This document shows positions 21,728 to 32,897 of a DNA stretch of 64,000 nucleotides, piece by piece. This DNA is from Dendrolimus kikuchii. Its lineage: Eukaryota > Arthropoda > Insecta > Lepidoptera > Lasiocampidae. The notes below the pieces were generated by a model, which was not told the origin of the DNA, did not search any database, and was given only the letters and a program-made list of their open reading frames with translations. The translations under genes were made by a program, and so were the position numbers. The stretch is taken from NCBI GenBank assembly GCA_019925095.2, contig CM034397.1:5785763-5849762 (forward strand), read 5' to 3'. Each line of letters opens with the position of its first letter. Within the stretch, counting starts at the first letter, position 1.

Positions 21728-21840
21728 AGGGATGGGCCGAAATCCGTTTTACATTCGGTTTGAACGAATTTCGGCAGCTTCAGCCGAAGTTTGGCATTCG
21801 GTAGAAATTCGGTTTAAATGCCGAACATTCGGTGCAAGGA
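21728..21840. repeat. ATTCGG/CCGAA-rich element fragment
   Basis: AGGGATGGGCCGAAATCCG followed by repeated TTCGGTTTGAACGAATTTCGG and GCCGAA... motifs in both orientations. Related in style to the element at 2195-2560. Non-coding, probably a transposon end. Confidence 0.5.
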
Positions 21841-22394
21841 AAAACTAAATACCTACTTGTACTATTTTGTCTGAAGTTAATAGAAATCATATCTATCATA
21901 ACCGTAATACAAAAATTGGCATCTATGTACTCGTGGTCATTTATTTTAGTTCAAACATGTAAATCTTAACGTGCACTGTGATAAAAAATAAATAAAATTA
22001 GTTCTTGTTTGAGTCTTTGCCTAATTAAATAGATATAAAATTAAAAAAGAAAATAAAATAAACTTATTATTCCTCTAAAAAATATCAGTAAGTAGTGCAA
22101 CTACTTAATTATAATGCGTAATTTAATTTAAAAACACGTCTAAGGGACATCAGCAATTATAACTTTAATTTTGATTGAAATCACTTTTTACGAATTAAAC
22201 ATTATGAATTTACAATTATGAAATAGTGATTTTTTCAATCAGAGGTCTCAAAATCTATTCTTTTATCCACCTACTCATACTTAAAATTTACTAGAGGCGG
22301 ATTATGGTGTAAGCTATCAAAACACTTATCGACTCTTCAGGCGATCAAAACACTAGTGCCTATCTCAAACAAAGGATTAATATGGCGATAGAAC

Positions 22395-22760
22395 GAGGTA
22401 ACGTAGCCAGTATTCTGGTCACCTGGCCATAGAAGACGTTGACGTAGGCTCAGAATTTTATTACAGCTTGAGGATGAAAAGCGGAAATCTGGCGGTCAAT
22501 TTCTGCGTTACAGGGACGTACTCAACCGCCATATGTCTGCATTTGACATCTCAAGTGACAGTTGGGAAGATCTTACACTGCAAAGGAGGGAGTGACGTAG
22601 TTCTATGGATAAAGCTGTTGCTGCCTTCGATACGAAGCGCATAGAACACTGACGAACAACGCCTTATAAAAAGAACCGCTCTACAATCTCTTATAGCTGC
22701 ACATATGACTCATCAGGACGGCTATATTGCGCTCCTTGAAAACGAACTTTTAAAACCAAA
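22395..22760 (+). pseudogene. non-LTR retrotransposon C-terminal remnant
   Basis: The plus strand, read across stops, gives G-G-Q-F-L-R-Y-R-D-V-L-N-R-H-M, S-W-E-D-L-T-L-Q-R-R-E, stop, R-S-S, K-A-V-A-A-F-D-T-K-R-I-E. The pattern R-Y-(K/R)-D-V-L-x-R-H ... W-E-x-L ... R-x-x-W-R ... F-(D/E)-x-K-R is common at the very C-terminus of insect endonuclease/reverse-transcriptase elements. In-frame stops (the W of R-x-x-W-R is TGA) show that it is dead. Confidence 0.6.
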
Positions 22761-23153
22761 TTTGGTTTTGATAGCATCTGCGCGAGCGCAGCCGGATTTG
22801 ACAAGGTTCGCCGTTGACGGATACGTCAATGAGGACTATATTTGAGTTATAGCCTTTAATAATTATAAGTGGAATAGACAGTGTTCAAATGCGAACCTAT
22901 ACAAATGTAAAAAAACAAATTAGCTTAAGTTTTCTTTATTAATGTTATGCAGCCGTCTGCAGCTTATAGGGAGAGCAATTATTTCAGCATATAAAATAAA
23001 ATGTTTCTGAAAGGATCAAATTATAATAATAAGTAAAACAACAATAACAATTTTAATAAAATTATTTGTATAGATTAAAATTATATTTTAAGGGCGTACG
23101 AAAACTAGGTGGATAAAGTATGACTTTACTAACCCAGCCTTCATACGGTATTC

Positions 23154-23380
23154 TCATAGTTTGATATAAACTCCTTCTTTTATAATATAACATGGACGTT
23201 TATGATTGTGGGCCAGATTCGTTCTGATTGTAGTCCCATCATGTGCTTTGATAAAGTTGGCGTGACATATTTTGGAATTAGTACACCTAAACGCAACAGT
23301 GCCAAGTCTTTTAACACGATAAAAAGAGTAACCATTGACTATCGCCATTATTCTTCCCGATGGACTTTCCGCGTAATGCA
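23154..23380 (-). CDS. mod(mdg4): FLYWCH alternative 3' exon 12 (mod(mdg4)-like)
   Basis: 74 residues plus stop. TTATTTCAG is followed by TG CAT TAC GCG GAA AGT (H-Y-A-E-S), phase 1. Finger: Y-S-F-Y, A-F-R-C, I-C-H-A-N-F and L-A-H-N-H, with the tail Y-I-I-K-E-G-V-Y-I-K-L. The Trp of the family's W-x-C motif is Phe, and C-K-A is C-H-A. All four Cys/His positions remain, so the fold should hold, but the surface is unusual. No close sister in the window. Confidence 0.82.
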
Positions 23381-24050
23381 CTGAAATAAAAGAAAATCTT
23401 CTAAGGTCAACGTACTCTTTAATCTTAAGGAATTCCGAATGTGATTGAGATACAACCTTTTTAGAGCTGTAGAGAGTGAAATCTCTACCTGTCTATTTTT
23501 TTTAATTAAAAACTATCTGTACACGCCACTTCGTGCGCGCGGGATTTTGAGTTTCATATCATCTGAATGCTGCGAAATATCGAAATGGTACATACACCAA
23601 ACATTACCACAAAATATTTGTGTCAATGACTAAAAATTGCCTCGAAATCCGACTAGTCGTTTCGGAATCTATTCGAGACAAACTTTCAGACTGAGAGACA
23701 AGAGTTCTAAAACACAGTCAATGATGATTAGATCTATAGATGGTGTATATTACTTACATTAATTTTAGGTATCTAAATTTCGGCATTAATTTTCGAATCA
23801 CAAATAGGTACTGTAATTTTATTTGCTGTTAAAGATGAAAAATCCACTTTTTAAGAATATAAGGAACACGCTCCAAAAAATAAGAATTATATCGCTTCAG
23901 ATTAACTATTTTAATTATGCATATAAATGAAAAAAATACGTGTACCAGAGTATAAACCCAAGAAAAAACTAGACTGATTATAAAGTACAAAATTCTTTAT
24001 TAAAATCTAGTATTCACTTATGCAATATTAATTAACTGAATACAAACTTA

Positions 24051-24245
24051 TCCGTGCAGGAACGAAGAAGAAAGAATACAATTTCCTGCGGCCGGGCGGC
24101 CTGTCGTGAGAATAAGAGGTAGAGACGACAAAACAACCCACAACCAAGTAGTTGGGCATTTTCCCGTCTGGACGCCTACCACTCCTGGTCTAGATTATGC
24201 CGCCATAACAATCTTGAGATCTGTTAGAGAGCAGGGAAGAAAATT
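24051..24245 (+). mobile_element. SINE-like repeat, copy 1 (truncated)
   Basis: Starts TCCGTGCAGGAACGAAGAAG and continues with the TCCTGCGGCCGGGCGGCCTG block also found at 28291 and 46097. It diverges after about 24245, so the 3' half is missing. Confidence 0.65.
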
Positions 24246-24727
24246 GGGAAGAACCTCAATTTGTCCGTGTATTTTTAATATACATTTAAAAGTTGTGAAT
24301 ACAAATGGCTTCTAATCCAAACTACAAAAAAATGTATAGGGAACATGCACGACGAAGGCACTCGAAGACATCCCAATCTTTTTTTGCCAACAAACTAATA
24401 CATTGACATTTCACTTTATAAAATAAATACATTAAACAAGTGAAAAATAAAATTTAACAAAATGAAAATATATTGTTTTATTTCAAGATGCTCAAACAAA
24501 CATGTATTTTAGACTATCTAGCACTTAGAATAAAATTTTGAAAATATTCCATGTTTAAAAAAAAAATACTTTGACAGTTATGCGCAATTACATTTCTAAT
24601 ATTATATAATAATTCTGGAAGCATTAAAGAAAACCATTGTCATAATAATCTTCACTATCATATATTCACCACTGTTTGTACGAGTCTCACACGGTTGCCC
24701 GAGTAGACCGTTTTGTAATTTTATCAG

Positions 24728-24830
24728 TAGTAGTAGTAGTATTAGTAGTGGTCGTGGTGGTAGTGGTAGTGGTAGTGGTAGTGGACGTAGTAGTAATCGT
24801 AGTAGTAGTAGTAGTAATAGTAGTGCGGGT
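24728..24830. repeat. (GTA/GTG)n trinucleotide microsatellite
   Basis: About 100 bp of GTAGTAGTATTAGTAGTGGTCGTGGTGG-type repeat. It creates open frames on both strands (poly-Val on plus, poly-Leu/Pro on minus) that should not be taken for genes. Confidence 0.85.
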
Positions 24831-25577
24831 GAAACTTCGGTCGCGTTGCCATGACGATAATTATGTTTGTTAGTGAATTCCAACTACGGCACCAATAAAA
24901 AGCACCGACAGCACTATGTTTTTGACTATATATAGGTATAATCTAACCCACAGAAACTACGTCATTTATCGGTATAAAAAGTATTGTAAATGTGGACCCG
25001 GGATATAAACTAGCTATGTGATTAGTCTACGTGTGCTTTAACGTGATGCTGTAACAGACAGGCAGAAAAAAATTGTACAAGTTAAATTTTCGAGATTTGC
25101 TGGTCCGAATTAGCACCTCTGATTGTTTTTATTTTTAAATGCATTATGCGAATTCGACACCCGCAAAAGATTTACTTTATTATAGAAAGATTGTTACATT
25201 TTACTAACTTAATCTATTGAAATTGTATTGTATTGTAATTGTAATACCTATATTGTGTAGATTTCTCACACAATATTTTCACAATCAGAACGGTGTGATG
25301 TAAACAACACGTTCATTACGTCAGAAAAAATGTCTAAGCGGCGCATGGTCCCTGGAGAAAATTCAAATCCACCTCACACAATTAAACTAAAGTACCTAAC
25401 CTACTAAGCTTACAAATACTGTTTACGAGTACTAATATATGTCAAAGTATGGTAGTTGTTTGTCCGTCCCTTCTTCCTTCACAATGCCTATTATAATGAC
25501 TGGTGCACATTTTCGATAACGAGCATTAACATATAACGCTGTCATTCTGCTATTAATAATAAACAAGTATATAAGGC

Positions 25578-25804
25578 TTAAATCTTCAAAAGTATCCCAT
25601 TACGTATAATATATTGGAACGCTGGATGGTCATGTACTAAGTACATAGTTAAAATCTCCTTGGTTTTTGATGTGGCGAATTTTGCTTTGCATCCATTTTT
25701 ATTGCAGTACCAGAGATCTTTCGCTTTCAGTCTACTGTCTCGAAAAAAGACATAGTTGTTTAACAAAGCTACCTCATTACCCTTCGTGTTCTTTAAATAT
25801 TTCA
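25578..25804 (-). CDS. mod(mdg4): FLYWCH alternative 3' exon 13 (mod(mdg4)-like)
   Basis: 74 residues plus stop. TATTTTCAG is followed by TG AAA TAT TTA AAG AAC (K-Y-L-K-N), phase 1. Finger: Y-V-F-F, L-W-Y-C, G-C-K-A-K-F and L-V-H-D-H, with the tail Y-I-I-R-N-G-I-L-L-K-I. First of a sub-cluster (exons 13, 14, 15 and 17) in which the linker reads T-(S/T)-K-(T/S)-x-x-(I/M)-I and the Cys pair is closely spaced (C-x5-C in 13, 15 and 17). The His pair is H-D-H. Confidence 0.85.
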
Positions 25805-26009
25805 CTGAAAATATAATGCATTGGTTATAATCTTTACATATAAAAAATAATTTCCACTTGTTTGTATGTATAAAACCTGAAAGTAGTCTATGGAATGACT
25901 TCCCCAGTAACTAATACCAGGCTGAGGGTTTAGCTAGTTTACATAATAATGTATAGGTATGTACATTATGTATATTTCTTTTTGATTTTTATTTTTACTT
26001 GTTTATAAT

Positions 26010-26045
26010 ACAACTGGCGTGAAGTTATGTATGTATGTATGTATA
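26010..26045 (+). mobile_element. RTE-like LINE 3' tip, copy 3
   Basis: Only the last bases, ACTGGCGTGAAGTTATG followed by (TATG)n, of the LINE also seen at 5888, 17958 and 31075. Extreme 5' truncation. Confidence 0.6.
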
Positions 26046-27148
26046 ATAAGACCTGTTTATTAACGAATTAAGAATGTATTTAAAATAATTTTAAATATTC
26101 TTTTATAGTCTGCACCAAGTCTTATAACCGCTCTTAACAAAGCAACTTAAAGGGTACAAAACGTCAAAATAAAAATAAAACTCCGCGCTTGAAAACCATT
26201 AAAACGTAGTTTTAATTATGTGTAAGAGTCGCAAAACTTAAGAAAATGCTATAAAATAAAGTATTAAAGTAAATGAATGCTTAATTCTTTGAAAGTCCAA
26301 GAAAATCGTATTTATTAATCGTAATATACGAAGCGTCAAATATGGACATTCACTTTTAACAAATAAAAAAAACGTCTTAGGGTCGACTTTTCAACCATCA
26401 TGTAAAAGCTACCAATCGAATAAATTTATAACCTGACTAAATCCGAAAAGAAACAATTCAACTATTTTATTCATGCAACTGTCATTTTTAATTTTCCTAT
26501 GTTATGTTTTATTCTATAGAATAACTTTTATCTAGTGATTGAAAACATCGGCCCTTAGAAGAATATTTTTCATTCTATTTAATTTGGTTCACAAATAACA
26601 AAATGTTTATACCTATCTAAACTTTTATCACAAAATGCCTTCTTTAGTTTAAAACTAACATACATTTCCTTGTGTGCAGATTTGCGAGGGACGTCCCGAT
26701 TTGCACCTGATCGGGACACTAAACGTCCCGGATAAGTCAATAAATTTATTAAAAGCCATTATTAATATTATTATTAGGAAATTAAGAATTAGATCAGTAC
26801 CTAGATATTTAAATAATTAAACCTTTTTTTTTGTTGTTTGTCTAGATCAACAACCCTAAATCCCGATTTTTTTTACCTTCTGCCCCGAATTAAAACAAAT
26901 TGGACTTATCAACACTACCTGTAGGTAAGTTTTGCTCGCGTAAGCGTCCAAAGCTAAGCTAGTTCGCTCGCAAAGGACTCATCCTTTCACAGCTGAGTCT
27001 GGTATTCATGAATAATTTAGGACGCACTTATCCTACCTATTTATTGAGCGAATCAGGAAACGCGCATAGAAATCTAGGCTCTCGGAATGATGCCGCACGG
27101 CTGCTCAACGACAAATCAGAAAGCGGCCTTACTACAATAGATTAATGA

Positions 27149-27387
27149 TTATATTTTCAACAGCTTTCCATTGTGTATAACATAACTAGATGGAGGATGA
27201 TTATGATCCAAACACATTTGTATAATATCTCCCGACTTCGTAGTAGTGAATTTTGCTTTACATTTTAACGCACTTTTATATTTACTGCAATACCAGTATT
27301 CGTGATATTTACTTGCATTGTTTACAATGAAAGAGTTATTGTCAATCAATGCTGCTCTAGTACCATTTCTGTTCATTGCATATTTTA
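27149..27387 (-). CDS. mod(mdg4): FLYWCH alternative 3' exon 14 (mod(mdg4)-like)
   Basis: 78 residues plus stop. TGATTTTCAG is followed by TA AAA TAT GCA ATG AAC AGA (K-Y-A-M-N-R), phase 1. Finger: N-S-F-I, Y-W-Y-C, K-C-K-A-K-F and L-D-H-N-H, with the tail Y-V-I-H-N-G-K-L-L-K-I. The distance between the Cys residues is four residues longer than in exons 13 and 15 (K-Y-K-S-A-L-K insert). Shares T-T-T-K-S-G/R-x-I-I with exon 15. Confidence 0.85.
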
Positions 27388-28290
27388 CTGAAAATCATAA
27401 AAAAATAATTTTAGTAACATCCATAAAACATTTTACTTTCATTTGGTTCAATTTATTTTTTTTATGTTCGTATAGGTTTGCGTTCAACCGCTAGCTATCT
27501 CACCTGAGGTTTAGTGATAACACAGTCTAGGATGGAACACACCTAGAAGATACCTATTTCCTCGTGACTTGAAGACCACTAGATTGTATTTGTTAGAAAA
27601 AATAGATTCCGGTAAATTATTATACTCTTCGGAAGAGCGAAGAATTTGGTCTTAACTGGCGGTATTTCCACAATGAAACGGTGGCGTAAACTGTCTATGT
27701 CAAAACTCCGTTCCTTTGATTTTGCATTTGACATTCGTTCACGGAAATTGATACTTACAAGCTACGCTATGATTTGATGTAATAATACAGCTGTGTCTTT
27801 TTCTTCAAAATCACCCCATCAGATTCATTTTCAGAGTAATCAAATTTTTCAAACATCGATACAGTTTTATTTTTATTCAAATGAGCCCCGAGACTTTTTC
27901 GCTATTTCTTATAGTTTCGGATTTGGCCATGGAGCTAGGGGTTTTCCCACCCATACTATGATATACAATATATAAGTATTACTGTATTTTAGCCAATTGT
28001 ACGACATATTATAGAAAAGTAATATAGTTACGATATGTACTGTTTTTTGATCGCTAATTCAATTGACGCACTTTTATTTATGTGCCTAGAATTCACCCAC
28101 TGCGCTAAATTGTTCGGGTTCCCATTCTCAAACCTACATAGAGTTCCATTTTAAAAATTCATTGTATAATATTACAAGAGAGGCAGAGTACCGTTTGTGC
28201 CAAAATGGCGACGGCACCTTAAAATATTCAGAATCACCTTTACGTAGATATCTCATTGTTCTGGGAATATTAAAACGTAACATAACAATA

Positions 28291-28611
28291 TCCGTGCAGG
28301 AACGGAGAAAGAATACAATTTCCTGCGGCCGGGCGGCCTGTCGTAAGAGGCGACTTAACAACCCACAGCCAGGTGGCAGGGCATTTGCCCGACTGGATGG
28401 CTACCACCCCTCGTCTAGAGTATGTCGCCATAACAACCTTGAGTTGTGTTCCGGCATTAGTGACCAGGTTCCAGTGACCCTTAAGAGAGCAGCAGCGCAT
28501 TTATAGCACCTTTGATGTTGCAAATGTCCATAGGCGATGGTAACCGCTTTCCATTAAGTGGGCCGTCTGCCTGTCTGCTGAACTCCTGCAATAAAAAAAA
28601 AATAAAAAAAA
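28291..28611 (+). mobile_element. SINE-like repeat, copy 2 (complete, with TSD)
   Basis: Begins TCCGTGCAGGAACGGAGAAA and ends in CCTGCAATAAAAAAAAAATA..., an A-rich tail. It is flanked by the 7-bp direct repeat AACAATA (28284-28290 and 28612-28618). Internal landmarks are CTACCACCCCTCGTCTAG, GTTGCAAATGTCCATAGGCG and GGGCCGTCTGCCTGTCTGC. No RNA-polymerase-III boxes are clear to me, so it could be the 3' end of a LINE rather than a true SINE. The same repeat occurs at 24051 and 46097 and in reverse at 40975-41233. 3'-half fragments lie near 5150-5245, 21175-21235, 32205-32280, 34200-34275, 55830-55900 and 58060-58150. Confidence 0.75.
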
Positions 28612-28770
28612 AACAATAATCTTTCATGTAATTGTACCTCTTTTCTTACAATTTAATAAATTGACAACACTCTATTTTTAAGTTTTCAAGTTTTTATTGA
28701 ATATAATAGTTCTTGTAATAACAAGAAAAAGGTTTATACCAATACTTAATTTATACACAAGACCCCTAGT

Positions 28771-29006
28771 TTATGAAAAATGAAATTTTACAAGCTGCCC
28801 ATTGCATATCTTAAATTCATGAGGATGATGATTATGTTCCAAATGCATTTTTATAATTTCTCTCGACTTGGTTGTTGTGAATCTGGCTTTACATCCAGTC
28901 TTACTGCAGTACCAGTAGTCATTATTTTGTTTTCTGCCATCTTTACGGAAAATGTATTTATCAATTATTGCATTTTCTCCACCTGAGATGTTCTGCAAAT
29001 ACATTA
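28771..29006 (-). CDS. mod(mdg4): FLYWCH alternative 3' exon 15 (mod(mdg4)-like)
   Basis: 77 residues plus stop. TTTCTTTTAG is followed by TA ATG TAT TTG CAG AAC (M-Y-L-Q-N), phase 1. Finger: Y-I-F-R, Y-W-Y-C, G-C-K-A-R-F and L-E-H-N-H, with the tail F-K-I-C-N-G-Q-L-V-K plus F-H-F-S, slightly longer than usual. Sister of exons 13 and 14 (D-G-R-K ... W-Y-C ... T-T-T-K-S-R-E-I-I-K-M). An ATG lies right after the acceptor, but it is not needed for the spliced product. Confidence 0.85.
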
Positions 29007-30540
29007 CTAAAAGAAAAAAAGATCGGTTATATATTTCATTAAGGTAATAAATATTCTGACCACCAAAACATACTTTAAGACCTTACCAAAAAATATACTA
29101 AACACTAAGAAAACGAAACATGTATAAAAAAAGAAAGTCAAATATTTTCATGGTTCTAGCTGTTTAAGTCTTGACTGCACTTCAAAAGTGTATTCAAAAC
29201 CCAAATATAGTAAATGAACACCAAATATTATTAACTTATCACCAAATTTGGTGATAAGTTAAACATAAGCCGTTCATTAATCGTTAGTACTGTTTGTTTA
29301 TATGTAACATAAGCTTCATACGAGCAATTTCAATCTTCTACCAGTAGTAAGGTTAAAGTTTAGTAAAGTATAATAATAAAAAACTATTTCTGCAACAAAC
29401 AACATGATCGGAGTTATTACATTTAAAAACGATCAATTACATGTGAATCTCCGCATAATGGAGGACTTTAAGCAGAATAACTACGGAACTTATAAGCATC
29501 TAAAAACTATATAATCAGCCACGAGGAGACAAAGCCCTAAAAAGTTGTAATAGATACACCTCGCCAGCAGTCTTTGGGCACTAACTTTCCGTTTTTACGT
29601 TCACAAGCCTTCGTTGACACTTTGTAGTCTGATAAATTTGGATTATCCGAGATAATAATAGCTATAAATTAACAGAATATAAATAGAATATCAATAGATT
29701 ATGGTTTAACGTCATTAAGAATGGCATGCGAATGGTCTCACAAAGACCGCATGAAATAGAGAAGAAAAGGAAGAAGCAAAACCCGGGCTTCGAAGATCGG
29801 GACCGGAATTTAACGTTAGAATAATGATGACCACCCTCGCGGAATACAAAATTAATACTAACAGGGATGAAACCGATGAAACTATTTAGAACTAAAATAA
29901 TTTTTAATGCTTCGTGTTACATTTTATTTTGTCAAGACTAGGTTTCCTACGTTAAGGATAATAATGTTAAATAGCAGAGATACATACAAATACCTATATA
30001 TAGAAAAAAAATCATACTTTTCATCAGATGCATTGAAAATGTCCTAAGTCACACAAGTAACGATAAACACTAGCGATTTGTTTTTAATTGTTACAACTGC
30101 CATCGAGTGAGGTCGTAAACAATAAAATCTGCAACGACTTTGTATCAACACATGGTCGATAAATCTGCCCAATCCGAGAACTGGATAGATGATTGCTGCA
30201 ATATATTATCGTTAGGTATGTAGCAGACATAAGTAATACAATAAAAGACCAAAGTTAATATTACTCAAAAGAGTAATTTATCCTAGCATTGGGTATGTGA
30301 CACACTTTATAATACATTCGATACAATTTGCATCCAAAAAACTGGACCTTAAAATACTTTGCTATCAACTTACTTTTAAAAGATACACACAATAATCAGG
30401 CTTTTTGACTAGTTAGAATTATAACGCTATAACTTACTATACTCATACATAAGTTTTTGTTTAATTCTCGTTTATTTTGCCTGCCAACTATCTTGCCAAA
30501 GATAAATAAGAAGCTACTTAGACACTCAGGTCCGGATTAT

Positions 30541-30773
30541 TTATAACTTGATATAAATTCCATTAATAATCCGGTATGCTCTTGGCCAATGCGTATGCTC
30601 GAGGGAAGCTCTTATCAACCTCCTATCATTAGTCATCACCAGCCTAGCTCTGCATCCTTTGTAACAGCCATTGCAACGCCACATTTCGGTATTTCGGCCA
30701 CGACCAACGCAATAGAACGTGAATCCATTGATGAGAGCTAAAAGTTGTCCGTTTCTTCTTTGCGCCCAAGTAA
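30541..30773 (-). CDS. mod(mdg4): FLYWCH alternative 3' exon 16 (mod(mdg4)-like)
   Basis: 76 residues plus stop. TTTTTTGCAG is followed by TT ACT TGG GCG CAA AGA (T-W-A-Q-R), phase 1. Finger: F-T-F-Y, M-W-R-C, G-C-R-A-R-L and L-E-H-T-H, with the tail Y-R-I-I-N-G-I-Y-I-K-L. Extra Cys residues fall between aromatic motif and core (Y-C-V-G, W-R-C-N-G-C-Y-K-G-C), so the first metal ligand could be either of two. Codon use is more GC-rich than its neighbours. Confidence 0.84.
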
Positions 30774-31074
30774 CTGCAAAAAATGACGCGGTTAAAGAGA
30801 TCCAACCAACTTTGTGCGGCACGTAATTTGCGTTGTAGTATACAAACTCATATTTAATTCTGTTTATTAAATTGTTTTATTATCTTATATATGTATAATT
30901 GTATACGTATATAATATAGCATAGTGAAGTATATGTCAACATTAATTAGCATCTATAGGTACTTACGTATCACCTACATCGCCAGATTAGCTTAAGAAAA
31001 GCCTATAGGTTACCTGGAACATATAATAAGGCCGCCTATTGCTTAAACTAAAAATAATGTAGTTAGTATTTTCT

Positions 31075-31275
31075 GAACCTTCCATGATCAAATTGATCGT
31101 GTACTAGCAGAAAGTGATGTCAGGAGCCTTAAGAACAGACGAGCATGCATGACAAGAGCTATGAATGTCAAAGAAGCAAGTGAGGTGTGTAAGAATAAGC
31201 CTGAATGGCGCTCTGTTGTTCGTGCCTACCCCGCAAGGGAATTGGCGTGAAGTTATGTATGTATGTATGTATGTA
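31075..31275 (+). mobile_element. RTE-like LINE C-terminal fragment, copy 4
   Basis: Plus-strand frame reading F-H-D-Q-I-D-R-V-L-A-E, L-K-N-R-R-A-C-M-T-R, R-A-Y-P-A-R-E-L-A and TGA, then GTTATG and (TATG)n. Close to the copy at 17958-18301 but inverted. 5'-truncated to about 56 codons, frame intact. Confidence 0.75.
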
Positions 31276-31826
31276 GTATATTCTGTCTGTTATATTGGTA
31301 AAAAAAAATGTGTTATCTAATATCAATTGATTTAGTATTGTTCACTTCATATTTTTAAAATAAGAGGGGGGAAAACACAACATTACAAATAATTATGTAG
31401 AAGCTAATCTGACCACCTATTAATTCAAATAAAAAGTAATTGAAGTACATCGTCATGACTTTTTCAAGTCAGGGGGGTTTCAAGCGGTAAATAAACATGT
31501 TGTATGCCAAATTATATAAAGTATAATTTAATTCTTTATACTTGTAATAAGAATCTGCGCAAGCGCCCGCTTTAAGCCCCCATGATAACGAAATCTTACA
31601 AGCTATTAGAAACATTTCTGTTATTTCGCGATTTCATTACACAATTGACTAACGCTATGCATACTATACCTTACTGTCAATTTTTCTCTATTAGATAGAT
31701 TGTAACCCGATAATGACGCAGTTAATTCACAAACTCATGAAAACTACAGTATTAGATAGTAAATTTTACTGACCGTTCACAATCTATCGACGGTTTACAA
31801 TCTTACTATATTTATTCAGTCAGAAG

Positions 31827-32059
31827 TTATACAGTGATATAAATACCATTAACAATAACATACGCAGTGGCAGTATGATTGTGTTCAAGCACTTGGTCAG
31901 TGTTTATCATTTTCTTCGATTTATCCGTCGTAAACCTGGCTTTACAACCTCTTCTATTACATTGCCATCTATCGGTCGTAACACTTCTGCCATCTTTATA
32001 ATAAACATAATCTTGAATAAGAGCTATTTCCGATCCCTTACAATTCAGCAAAAATTTTA
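31827..32059 (-). CDS. mod(mdg4): FLYWCH alternative 3' exon 17 (mod(mdg4)-like)
   Basis: 76 residues plus stop. TTCTTTTCCAG is followed by TA AAA TTT TTG CTG AAT (K-F-L-L-N), phase 1. Finger: Y-V-Y-Y, R-W-Q-C, G-C-K-A-R-F and L-E-H-N-H, with the tail Y-V-I-V-N-G-I-Y-I-T-V (final K-I lost). Belongs with exons 13-15 through K-D-G-R and T-T-D-K-S-K-K-M-I. Last of the classical tailed group. Confidence 0.85.
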
Positions 32060-32652
32060 CTGGAAAAGAAAATTACTTATTTTTTTACTAGGTATAAACG
32101 ATAATTATGCATTTTTGTTTTGGCAGATTGATATTACATCTCTCTCATTCCAATCACATTATTCTCTGATTCCAATCTTGAACGAGAATATATATTTTTT
32201 TATTGCAGGAGATCAGCAGACAGGCAGACAGCCCACTAGGTGGAAAGCGGTTACCATCGCCTATGGACATTTGCAACTATTAAATTGAGTATGAACCACC
32301 TGAACCACGTATGAGTTCCAACTCATGCGTGGTACAGGCATACATGACTTTCCACGTCTAAATTTGATCATGCACGTACAAAACATTTATTGGTTTATTT
32401 TTTTGTAGATTCTCGATCTCTTAACGTAGATTCTCGAGTAGTATAGGGTGTATTTAAACTATTTTTCACTTTAACTAAAAATACCTCCAAACAATTAGGA
32501 GACAAGAAAATATTTTCAAAACAAACTAATATTACAAGATAAACCAGTTTATTTGTTTTGATATTTTTATTTATCTTGCTTGTTCCATTTAGCATTATTC
32601 TACAGAATTACGCTTCACTGTAATTCATAATAAATTCACAAAGACAGGCATT

Positions 32653-32897
32653 TTATATGAGTTTTATGTTATAAGTGCCATCTTTTGCTTGATAATACTT
32701 GGGGTTCGCATGATTATGCTGTTTTAACACTTCAACGACTAGTAAATCATTTTGAGTAGTCGAAACAGCTGCTGGACAGCCCTTGTGATAGAAGGAGCAG
32801 CGCCACCGCCAATACTGTCTACTTCTCATAGGACGGTTGTAGGTGTTTCCCTGCCACAGAAGTGCTTGTTTACCATTTGCTTTTGTTATTATTTCCG
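32653..32897 (-). CDS. mod(mdg4): FLYWCH alternative 3' exon 18 (mod(mdg4)-like)
   Basis: 80 residues plus TAA, the longest exon in the array. AATTTTCCAG is followed by CG GAA ATA ATA ACA AAA (E-I-I-T-K), phase 1. Finger: L-L-W-Q-G-N-T-Y, W-R-W-R-C, G-C-P-A-A-V and K-Q-H-N-H, with a long tail K-Y-Y-Q-A-K-D-G-T-Y-N-I-K-L-I. Only one Met (P-M-R-S), well inside, so the exon makes sense only when spliced. N-x-Y-N-R resembles exons 21-23, while the tail recalls exons 1-17: it looks intermediate between the two groups and sits at their border. Confidence 0.84.

Noticed and set aside
24602..24883. Leu/Pro-rich and Val-rich open frames
   Set aside because: Produced by the (GTA/GTG)n microsatellite on both strands.
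28162..28506. 114-codon frame, and the similar one at 46085-46312
   Set aside because: Both are translations of the SINE-like repeat.
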